Below, in pieces: positions 15,841 to 26,029 of a stretch of 64,000 bases of DNA. How positions within the stretch are numbered: position 1 is the stretch's first letter; every line of letters starts with the position of its first letter. The translations under genes and the position numbers were made by a program. A model generated the notes under the pieces. That model saw nothing but the letters and a program-made list of their open reading frames with translations. It searched no databases and was not told the origin of the DNA. Origin of the DNA: Malus domestica (taxonomy: Eukaryota > Streptophyta > Magnoliopsida > Rosales > Rosaceae); NCBI RefSeq assembly GCF_042453785.1, contig NC_091676.1:1805501-1869500 (forward strand), written 5' to 3'.

Positions 15841-15922
15841 GTGGACGTGCCGGAGTGGTTATCGGGCATGACTAGAAATCATGTGGGCTCTGCCCGCGCA
15901 GGTTCGAATCCTGCCGTCCACG
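15841..15922 (+). tRNA. tRNA-Ser (anticodon AGA)
   Basis: An 82-nt class II tRNA. The acceptor stem GTGGACG pairs with CGTCCAC and the discriminator is G. The anticodon stem CATGA/TCATG encloses loop CTAGAAA, giving anticodon AGA. There is a long variable arm, a T arm GCAGG-TTCGAAT-CCTGC, and a T-run just downstream that would end Pol III transcription. No intron and no encoded CCA, as expected for a nuclear plant gene. The B box GGTTCGAATCC is perfect. Confidence 0.97.
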
Positions 15923-16199
15923 TTTTTATTTTCTTTATTGTCGTTTTTCATTTTTTTTTGTGGGTGTCTTTAGTAAGAATTAGGAATTCCTTCATTCCCT
16001 CTCAAATTATTTTTCTCTACAACAGTTGTAAAATTATTGTTTTAATTAAATGTTCTCCAAAACGTGATGTTAAGGATTTATTCCATACCCATTTAATTTT
16101 TTTTTTTTTTCAAATGGAGGGTATTTGGATGTTGCTGCTGATTTTTTAACTATATATCTATTTTGTATTGTTGATTTTCTTATGTTGTTTTACCTTTTA

Positions 16200-16318
16200 C
16201 ACACCCATTTTTTGCTTTCACATACCTCTCTTCATTTTCGGCCGTTAGATCAGTGAATTAAAAATGATCAAATAACATAAATTAGCAGGAGGTGTGTGAT
16301 AAGTAAAAATGGGTGTGA
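16200..16318. mobile_element. Small MITE with CACACCCATTTTT ends
   Basis: A 119-bp element with terminal inverted repeats: CACACCCATTTTT at the left, AAAAATGGGTGTG at the right, perfect over 13 bp. The inner part is also partly self-complementary (CACATACC against GGTGTGTG). I could not settle the target duplication, so the superfamily is left open. Confidence 0.7.
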
Positions 16319-18804
16319 ATAATACCATCCACACCCCTTTTTCATATAAAACGATATCTTACTAACATATTATAGATTGTCGTTATTCATATTAGTCGAA
16401 TCTGACTTTATCATCAATGGGTAGCTTACAAATAACGTAAAACGAACAATCCAACTTTGGGGTTAGTACTCGGTACTGATTAAGAACAATAGAGGGGAGA
16501 CCCATGGAAAAGCTAGGTTTGCTTGTTCAGAATTCATCTCCACTTTATGTCGTACATTCACTTACCATTTTTTTGCCAAGTCTTCTTTAGCTATAATGTT
16601 CAAAGTTTTTGGCTATGATGAAAAAGTAGTAGGTTTCAATGTTTGAGGAAAAATTCAACATTATTCTCTGAGTTTAGTGCCACTTGAATCTCCCATAAAT
16701 AATCGAAAGGTCCTACTTTTCTCTTTTAACTAAACCTTAATTTGCAAAGGTGTCTTTGGTATTCGGAATATTTCAGTGGTCGGGCTGCCTTTGTTCATTG
16801 GCATTTTCGTAGCCCCATAACTTGTAAAAAACGGAAGTTAATTAATTAAAAATTATGCGGTAAATGCTGAGCTAATTTTTCAAGCCATACATATAACTAC
16901 GGGTTCTGAGCCGAAGCTTGCTTCAACCCTAAATTTTGGAATTTTCTATATTTGGTTCAGAAATTTATTTGATTGGTTATTTTGATATTTCTAAAACCTT
17001 ACCCTTATTTTTTTGTTTCTTCATATGTTCTAATTGTTTTAGATTTCTGGGTTTTGTTATATTCCTTATTTTTAATGGTATAGTACTTCCTGGTTTTCTT
17101 TGGAAGCAACAAGGTTTTGACGATTCTTTATTTCTCTAGGGTTTGAATAACTGCACGTACGTTTCCCTGCATCTAGTTTCAGAGTAGGAATACTAATTAA
17201 TCTGCCTCTGTATCGACAAGATATAGAGGGTGATTCCTGAGTTGGAATTAGTTCCTTGTATTTTAATGGAGAATTCAACAACTGCTAAAGCAGATTGTAG
17301 ATTACTAGAATCGGAAGGCGAATTGCATCCAACCCGAGGAGGATGAATTTTGGTATGTGTTTCTAGAACCCTACTTTTTTCTTCTGATAATTGTCCCGTG
17401 TTTTAATTAATTAATATTTTTTTTAATTTAGATTTTAGATTGGTGTTGTTGTTGGGAATTCTTTTATACTTTTCGGGAGGGAGAGTCTTCTGAGATTCGT
17501 AAATATTGAAAGAAATGAAGAAAGTATTTTCTTTTAGGGTTGTTTGGAAAATCTTAATAAACCAGATTAAGTCTGGATAATAGCTAGGGAATTATTAGTT
17601 AGTGCTCCTGTCAATGTTTCTTCTTGGTTAAATGAACTAACTTTCGGGTAAGGTCCTCAATTTTGAATAAAACATTTCTTGCAGGTGTGCTAAAAAGAAA
17701 AAGAAAAATACTACACCAACTATACACAAACATTATAACAGACTTGAAAAGTTTTCACGCTATAATTTGAATGAATTCGTAATACTACTTCATATCGTGC
17801 CAATGTGACAAACAATAATTTTCCGTAATAGATGCAAAGAACAAGGCACGGTCTCAAAACAATCAGGTAGATTCAACCACATATAATATTATATAATTAT
17901 ATTTTGGCTCATCCTCCATAAATATTCCTTCTGGCAAATCCATGCAAATTTTTATAAAATGGCAAATAAAGGGCAAATAAAATTATGTGCCTTATATTCC
18001 AATCTCCATAGGTCTGAAATCCTCTCTGCCATAGATGATATTTGATTAATATATATGCAATGAACCCTATGAAAAAAAAAAAAAATTGAGTAGGAATTAG
18101 TTATAGAAGTGCTTATGGTAAATTATTACAGGGAATATGACCCGTTCATCAAAACCATAATCTCAAAGTCATGACAAATTAGATTCCAACGCCTTTATTA
18201 TGAGCTACTTTGATTCTATTCATACAAAATTTTGAAGCACACCAAGAATATCAAGCTAGCTATCACTCGATCTCGTGAATCTTTTGTTAAGTAAACATTA
18301 TTGAACCCTAAATCCTAAGTCTTCAACTTAACTAGTATCTTTGGGTGATGAATTAGGTTATGGTAAAACTTTGATATCTTAATTTTACATACTTCTTAAG
18401 TTGTAATTATCACTTTTTATTTCTTGGTCCAATTATCATGAAGACTTAAACCCAAATTTGGTTGTTCTGGGCAATCACGAAAGCAAGGTCTTCCTCCCTC
18501 CTTCTCACGGTTTGCAGATTTTATTTACTTACGAATATTTACAATCTATGTCATCATTCATATCATCTATTGATTGAACTCCACATCACTTTTAATTAGT
18601 ACCATAGGATGTTATATGTATATACACATACATTTTGCTAGTCTCGACCAAAAAACACGTGATATTGTCCTCATCTCCTATAGTTTCTTTCGAGCACAAA
18701 TTAAGTTGGCTCTTGCAGGTTTGTGTTTTCAGTGGAAATCTCATAGCTGTCGACTGTAGTTTACAGTTAAACCATTCACTTATCGAAACAAATATTTAAA
18801 GTAT

Positions 18805-19281
18805 AAAATATCGATGATATCGGAAATATCGGTAGTTAAAAAACACGGAAATTTCGATGGAAATATCGGGATATTATCGATATCGATAAAAAATTGAATA
18901 AAAACCACGGAAATTGTAAGAAAAACTTAGAAATTTTTATTAAAACTTTGCAGGATATTTATTTAGTTAATTATCTATTAGTTTATCACAAAAATTAAAA
19001 GGAAATGCATTGCATGATAGATATAACTGATTTAAGTTGATTATATAGCAAGCTGACAAACATTGTGAGTGTAGAAAATATGTAGTAATTAATGAAAGAA
19101 GTTTAAACATACCATAATCATTTATATATAATGAATTAGTACAATATTTTACACTTTATACATTGCATGGTAAGATACATAAGTGACTTAGCAAGGTCTA
19201 AAATATCGATGATATCGGAAATATCGGTAGTCCAAAAACACGGAAATTTCGATGAAAATATCGAGATATTATGGATATTTT
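18805..19281. repeat. Direct-repeat pair with ATCGAT-rich units
   Basis: Two nearly identical blocks of about 78 bp (18805-18883 and 19199-19276) share AAATATCGATGATATCGG followed by AAATATCGGTAG and ACGGAAATTTCGATG. About 315 bp of unrelated sequence separates them. A diverged inverted relative lies near 38660-38745. This looks like an interspersed repeat family carrying subterminal repeats (DNA transposon or Helitron type possible), but no ends are defined. Confidence 0.6.
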
Positions 19282-20555
19282 AGACCATGCACTTACCTAA
19301 ATGTCCTTAATTACATTCCAAAGCTCTAGCAAATATCTGTCTTAAAGTTAGTAGGACTGAAACTAAAGGTGATTGATGTTTTTACTTAAAGATAGACCTT
19401 ACTTTTGGGTAAAAGAAAATGGAATAAATCTGACAGAACGTATTGAATTCTTTTTTTTGGCAGAAGAGACGAATATGGAGTTTTTTGCATCATATTGTGG
19501 CACGTCATCACTGGAACCATGTTCTTGACCGAGCTTATTTACCCGAAATTAAGTTAAAGACAAAAATAACGTAATTGGGTTTAGTAAAGTCAGTTAGGTC
19601 ATTATTCTTTCTGCATTCGATTTGAAATCCCACTCCACATAAGTTAGGTTGCAGTCGGATTTAGAATCCTCTCTCCGTAAAATAGATTAGAAAATCACAC
19701 GAACCTGAAAGTTTATGCAAAGCCAAACAATTTGAGGATAATAGGCTGCTGATCCTGATTAGAACAAGAAACCGATATATGCATACAGCAACACCGACTC
19801 TCTTCTTCTCCTCTCTCTCTCTCTTTGAGAGATTTGAAAGTTTGTAACTTCTGTGTCTGCATTCAACATGGCCAGCAGCTGCTGCAACCGTCCACATAAA
19901 ATTCATAAACAGTTTTGGACAAATGTGCACAATTATTAACACACTTTCGTCTTCCACCGCATAATTATTTCTACAAACTGATGATATTCAAGAACACAGA
20001 GAATATCCCTCAGAATATTACCTCTCCATCATCTTCCTGAGCCAATCACATTACTCTTACTCATCCAATCAGTCCCAACCCTAAATTTGCATGGCACACT
20101 CCTTTATGTGAAGTTCTTCAATGTCCATCAATCGTTTTCCCTTCAAAATTAAAGCACTTGTGCATATATACATATATACAGATTGATAGATACACATACA
20201 GATATACGGGTAATGGGCAGTGGGAGGTATTTGTCTTTCAATCATCAGGTCTAGTACCTTTCGGCAATATTTTCTACTTTTGTAAGCTTTCCTGTTTTTC
20301 ATATCCTTCCTCCTCTATTCTTTTTGCAGATTCCCCCCCTTTTTTTCTTTTTTTTATTCTTTGACCACCCACTAGCCTAGCTTAAATGTATATATATGTG
20401 CAGGTGGTGAGTGATAGAGTCTTAGAGATAGGTGAGTGATTAATTAGAGATAATTAAACATCATGAGTGTCTTGTCATCAGCAGTAATTATAAAGAGTTG
20501 TGGGGGCTGGTAGTAGTAATTTGTTTCGTAGCGGTCCTTTGGAGAAAGTTGATTG

Positions 20556-23500
20556 ATGGGAGAAGTCTCCCATGATAAAAGAGAGGATTGCTGCTCTCCC
20601 ACAAGGATTAACATCCAGGAGCAGCAGCCCACCACGGACATGCAGCAGCAGCACCACCACCACTGCATGGAAATCCCAATGGGGATGGAGTTGCACAAAG
20701 TGGTTGCCCCGCCTTACAGAAGCACTTTTCATAAGCTGCTGGCCAAACTCAAGGAAACCTTCTTTCCAGATGATCCTCTCTACCAATTCAAAGGTCAGCC
20801 ACCAAAGAAAAAATGGATTCTTGGAGCTCAGTATGTCTTTCCAATCCTTGAGTGGGGCCCCAATTACAGCTTCAAGCTCCTCAAATCAGACATCGTTTCT
20901 GGTGTCACCATTGCCAGTTTAGCCATCCCTCAGGTAGTTCAATCATTAGAACTTAATCTTTACTTTTACTTTTGATTTCAACATATATGTGTTAGGCTAG
21001 TTGACCAGGACACATTAAGCCGGTTCGGGTACATTTGTTTAGGCCTGTTGGTCAGGATAATGTTTAAGCCGGTCGGCGAGGTCAGTGTCTTAAGTCGGTT
21101 TGTCTGGTCAGTCTGTTAGCCTAGTAGGCCAAGATAATGTCTCAGGTCGATTGGCCTGAATGGCGTCTTAGTCCATTTGGCTAAGACAGTGCGTTAGCTC
21201 CTCGTATCCGAGTTTGAATTGCTTTCCCGAAAATTAAATTAATTCAAAAAACATAATATCGCCTCATCAACAACCCTTTTTTTTCCTTTTTCTACAGGGA
21301 ATCAGTTATGCTAAGCTTGCGAATCTACCTCCGATTGTGGGTCTCTGTGAGTAATTTATTTCTGGTATTTCTTTAGATATTCATACGTATCGACTGAAGT
21401 TTCTGTACCCCTTCTCACAATTTTTACTTCTGTTGCATTTGTAAATTGTTGTAATGGAATTTGTAGATTCCAGCTTCGTTCCTCCTTTGCTGTATGCTAT
21501 CCTTGGAAGCTCAAAGGATCTTGCAGTAGGACCTGTTTCCATTGCTTCCCTAATCATGGGATCAATGCTCATGCAAGAAGTATCTCCCACCAAAGAACCC
21601 GACTTGTTCCTCCAACTTGCCTTCACTTCAACCTTCTTTAGTGGCATCCTCCAAGCTTCTCTAGGTTTATTAAGGTAGTTAATCCCCCTCCTAATTTTTG
21701 AGACAATCGATACTGGGGAGGGGGAATCAAACCTGAAAGTTTAGAGTCAGGGTTGAATGCTCTTAACCAACTGAGCTGCTATGATTTTGTATTTTTGTTT
21801 CCGAGAACCCGAAAATGATTCAAGATTGATGTGTGCAGGCTTGGATTTATAATCGATTTTCTTTCAAAGGCTACTCTAATTGGTTTCATGGCCGGAGCTG
21901 CTGTGATAGTCTCTCTGCAACAGCTTAAGAGTCTCCTTGGAATCACACATTTCACCAAGAAAATGGCAATCATCCCTGTCCTTAGCTCTGTTTTTCATGA
22001 AAGAAAGGAGGTAATTAATTACATTTAAACAGTGATTACTCTGTGAATAAAGTGTTTGGCTTTCCTCGGTAATAACTATCAATCATATATTATTTAAAGG
22101 GTGATGCTATAGAGCGACCAATTTTTTTGATCATTTTTATAAATTACATGATGCGATGGTTGATGGTTATATTCATTTTTTAAATACGAGCTCAACCATC
22201 AATTATTATATCATGTGTTTTGCAAAAAATGATCTAAAAATTTCATCTTCCTATATACATTTTCTATATATTAATCATATTTTGTGTCATTTTGTTCTGT
22301 TCTTGAACTAATAATTTGGGTGCTTTTATGTTCAGTGGTCATGGCAAACCATTTTAATGGGCGTTTGCTTCCTTGTGCTGCTCCTAATCGCAAGACACGT
22401 TGTATGTTCTCCTTTCCACTTTTGTCTTAAAACTTGTCCTCTTCTCAGATATTTGATTGGTAGTATCACAATTAATCACACATTGTCATGTTAGAAAATT
22501 TTAAACTGGCATGACAACATATTATTTCCATGCGCATCGCTACCGTGACATTTTGTTAACTTGATTAAGTAAATCATTAACATCAATTTGTGATTGTTAT
22601 AACAACATTTTCTCTTCATTTTAGCATTAAGTGAGATAAAAAATAAATAATTGAAATTAAAAATAAAAGATTTAAAAGTTGTGAAAATCAAATTTAACGG
22701 CTAAAACATTAACATTGAAACCAAATCCGTTGTAACAGTTCAAACTTCAAAGTCAATGATGCGATTTTCAAATGTGTTTTATGATGATATTGGATTGGTG
22801 TGCGTTATTTTACCCACTCCACTATTATTTCAGTTGATCAAATGGTCACACACCTCTGCAATTTGCAAACAAATACCTTATTCAAATTCTTGTATTCGAA
22901 TGTCACCGTGGCGGTGTCTCTGTTACACGTAAGTCTGTCTCGAGTAGAAAAACTGACAATTTGATTAACCTTCACATTGGGTTGCGTGCCATGGAATGCA
23001 GAGCATAAAGAAGCCAAAGCTGTTCTGGGTCTCAGCTGGAGCCCCTCTGGTGTCTGTGATCATCTCCACTGTGATTGTCTTTGCATTCAAAGCCGATCGC
23101 CATGGCATCAGTGTGGTAAGTTGTTTGCTTGCTCGGACCCACACTCCACCATCCATATCTGGACCCACACCAAATTCTAAGATGTTGACTTTCTTGGATT
23201 TTTATGTGTTGGCAGATTGGAGAATTACAGAAAGGACTGAACCCACCATCATGGAACGTGTTGGTCTTCCATGGATCCCATCTTGCACTTGCAATCAAGA
23301 CTGGGATTGTCACTGGCATTATTGCCCTCACTGTAAGTTAAAACCTCTGTATCATTGTAACCAACAAAATGTAGCAATACAGTTTTTACGATTTTGATTG
23401 GTTTGACTGATTGATTTTTGCATCAAATTTGTAGGAAGGTATTGCAGTAGGAAGAACTTTTGCTAATATAAGAGAATACAGAGTGGATGGAAACAAGGAG

Positions 23501-25357
23501 ATGATAGCAATTGGGATCATGAACGTTGTTGGCTCCACCACTTCCTGCTATATTACAACAGGTTCACATTCATTGATTATAGATCACAAATTAATAATAT
23601 CCAACTAAAAGACGCTATTCAGACTCTCTCGAAAACAAGTGCACTTGGACTTGTTGATACCTGTAATATTTTATCTTCGTTGTGTTATACTAGGTCGAAA
23701 ACTACAACATGAGTTTTATGGAAAAAATTACAAGTGTCAGCAAGCTCAAGTGAGACTTGCTTTCGAGAGAGTCTGAATAGCAATCTTCTTTCCATTTACA
23801 AAAATTCTAGAAAAGACCGACCCATAGCATAGATTATTAAGTGAATAAACGGCTGGATGTGAGGTCAAATATCAAAACCTAGGAATCCAACGACCAAAAA
23901 TCTCGATGCATACTATGCTTAGGTCCAGAGTAGAAAACCCTAGAATTTGATAACAATGTTTTTATTTTGATGATGGATTTCAGGATCATTCTCAAGGTCA
24001 GCGGTGAATCACAATGCTGGAGCAAAGACAGCAATGTCGAACATAGTAATGTCGCTGACAGTTATGGTGACACTGCTGTTTCTGATGCCTCTGTTCCATT
24101 ACACTCCCAATGTAATTCTGGGTGCAATTATCGTGACTGCTGTGGTCGGCCTCATTGATGTCCCAGCTGCTTACCACATATGGAAGATCGACAAATATGA
24201 CTTCCTTGTCTTGATCTGTGCCTTCTTGGGAGTCATCTTTCTCTCTGTCCAACAAGGCCTCGCCATAGCGGTAACTAAACAAACAATAAACCGTAATTAT
24301 TTTATTAAGAACTGGTTGTAAGAAAAGAGACTATAAGCCGCATGTAAACCGCAGTTTAGTGCGCAGCGATTGTTTGTTTAGCGTCCCTCCGAATATATTT
24401 CTTTTATATAAAGTTTGTTGCCGGTTTGGTTTGTGCATATTTTCCGATGTAACCCTAATGATAGGTACTTTGACGATATGAACAGGTTGGGATATCGGTT
24501 TTCAAGGTTTTGCTGCAAGTGACCAGGCCGAGGACGGTGGTGTTGGGAAACATACCGGGAACGGAAGTATTCAGAGACCTGCACCAGTACAAGGAATCGG
24601 CAGTGAGTGTGCCTGGTTTCCTAATCATACTCATCGAAGCTGCCATCAACTTTGCCAACACCACTTATCTCAATGAAAGGATTTTGAGATGGATAGAAGA
24701 AGAAGGTGACGGGAACAAGGTTTCAAACATTAGATTTGTTGTTATAGATATGTCAGGTAAAGTTTGCTAATCTTGAGCATCAACTCTCTCCTCTTTCAAA
24801 GACAAGCTTACATCGCTCGGATGTCACGACATTCCAAACCAATCACGCACTCTAGTGCGCTTTAACTTTTCAACTTGGCAGTGCGTTATTGGCTTGAAAT
24901 GTCGACACAGTGACATACCTGTTGCATGAAGGTTCTTCCCGCCAATTGGGTATCTCACATTTTACAAAGCCGACAGTTAAAACGGCTCCTTTGTGTCTGT
25001 TTTTTTTTTTCAGCTGTGAGCACAATCGACACAACTGGGATCACACTTTTCACAGATATAAGGAAATCAATCCGAAAGAAGGGGATTAAGGTAAGTTGGT
25101 TGATTTCATGTCTACATATACGTTGTTCTTGATTTGGATCTTAGGTACCGTAAAATTGACAGTAAATAATGAAATAATTACAGCTGGTGCTGGTAAATCC
25201 ACTGGCGGAGGTGATGGACAAAATGCAGAAGGTGAATGACGGAGATGAAGAATTCATGCTTTACTTGTCCGTCGGAGAGGCAGTGGCTTCTCTGTCGATG
25301 GGAATGAAGAATTCAAACATGTACAATGAAGAAATGCAGGTCCATGATGTTCCCTAA
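20556..25357 (+). CDS. SULTR3;3: SULTR3;3-type sulfate/anion proton symporter
   Basis: SLC26/SulP membrane transporter of plant SULTR group 3, a group with members on the plastid envelope and plasma membrane. Twelve exons: 20556-20933, 21298-21346, 21467-21674, 21839-22010, 22336-22401, 23002-23115, 23216-23332, 23435-23561, 23984-24270, 24486-24756, 25014-25090, 25184-25357. They give 679 residues with all frames joining. The SulP membrane domain carries GISYAKLANLPPIVGLYSSF and EGIAVGRTFA. The C-terminal STAS domain (from about residue 545) has the AVSTIDTTGI loop. Best fit to group 3;3: MELHKVVAPP, FKADRHGISVIG and KGLNPPSWN. The first ATG adds 43 residues, including a QQQHHHH stretch, before the conserved MELHKVVAPP; Met38, Met42 or Met44 are alternative starts. 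Several introns carry repeats. Confidence 0.94.
20992..21201. repeat. Degenerate 26-bp minisatellite in SULTR3;3 intron 1
   Basis: About eight imperfect units, mostly 26 bp and beginning TTA, fill most of this intron. The consensus looks like TTAAGYCGGTTGGYCTGGTC followed by AGTGTC. Five consecutive units from about 21067 keep the 26-bp spacing exactly, with sequence drift. No open frame runs through it. Confidence 0.75.
21712..21783 (-). repeat. tRNA-like SINE head in SULTR3;3 intron 3
   Basis: The minus strand reads GCAGCTCAGTTGGTTAAGAG (A-box region) and, about 35 bp on, GGTTTGATTCCCCC (B-box region). This is a tRNA-like head of a SINE or a tRNA pseudogene. No cloverleaf acceptor stem closes around it, so it is not a working tRNA. 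Confidence 0.6.
22099..22252. mobile_element. MITE with imperfect foldback in SULTR3;3 intron 4
   Basis: The two halves are roughly complementary around a centre near 22180. The left half carries ATTACATGATGCGATGGTTGATGG, cut here as ATTACATGATGCGATGG plus TTGATGG; the right half carries CAACCATCAATTATTATATC. It starts GGGTGATGCTATAGAGC. It resembles a MITE family frequent in apple-type genomes, from memory. It is diverged, and I cannot see its target duplication. Confidence 0.6.
23614..23781. mobile_element. Foldback MITE in SULTR3;3 intron 8
   Basis: A 168-bp inverted repeat. The left arm starts GCTATTCAGACTCTCTCGAA and the right arm ends with its exact complement over that length. Pairing continues, imperfectly, for about 54 bp per arm. 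As RNA it would form a long hairpin inside the transporter pre-mRNA. Confidence 0.85.
24821..24916. repeat. Short inverted repeat in SULTR3;3 intron 10
   Basis: Left arm ATGTCACGACATTCCAAACC; the right arm, read backwards, is ATGTCACTGTGTCGACATTTC followed by a matching CCAATAACGCAC (left: CCAATCACGCAC). Arms of about 30 bp with an offset surround a 35-bp centre. It is probably a decayed MITE. Confidence 0.5.
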
Positions 25358-26029
25358 TTAATCTTTTAATTAAACCTAATTACTCCTAAATTCAGACAGC
25401 AAGATCCAAAATAACGAGAAGTTTTCAGATATATAAAATGAAGCAGCATTAAACGTTCCCCGTTTTTGGGTGTCTTAATATTGTCAAGTTACCTGTAATT
25501 TTGTGTGTAAGTTTATTTTACGCTGCCGATCTTAAGCTCGAAAAAAAGAGGAGAGGTAGGGCATCAAGTAGTTGACAGTCAGTACCCTATTTCCACGTCG
25601 AATCCCATAGTTGGTGTCTTTAACGGTCTGTATCACCATGTAGTTTTCGTGGGTCGTTCATTCCCCTAGCGTAACTGAAGTTTTCTCCATAACTCAATAC
25701 AATAGCATGTGTTTTTGTACACTAAACATGGAGCATTACTTGCTGGGCAAGTGATTTCTGCAAACTTATATGTAATCCGTAACTTATAGTTAAATTGAAA
25801 TATCGCTCGAATAAAAAAACATATGAAGTACAACAGATTAGGTGTGAGATATGCATCAAGCTATATCATAAAGACATGTGCAATTGAGCTGGGCTTGAAC
25901 GGTGAACGGGCCCAAGCCCAACTAGTCAGTGTCGTATTTATCCAATATTTATCGTATAACAACAGGCTCGCAAAGACAAAAACATTCTCTATCATATTTA
26001 TCACAAGCACCACGCTGTTCTCTGCAAAC
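25358..26029. other. Convergent intergenic gap SULTR3;3 / SEC12-like
   Basis: The two flanking genes point at each other, so this 670-bp gap holds both 3' UTRs. Nothing else is recognised. Confidence 0.6.

Larger units (their letters stand above)
15923..20555. other. Gene-poor stretch upstream of SULTR3;3
   Basis: No protein-coding gene recognised in 4.6 kb. It holds a small MITE (16200-16318), a repeat pair rich in ATCGAT (18805-19281) and A/T-rich filler. The last 400 bp are probably the SULTR3;3 promoter and leader; a TATATATA word near 20388 could serve as TATA box. Confidence 0.55.

Noticed and set aside
15841-16149. Open frame of 102 codons on the plus strand
   Set aside because: Its first 27 codons are the tRNA-Ser gene read as protein; the remainder is A/T-rich spacer.
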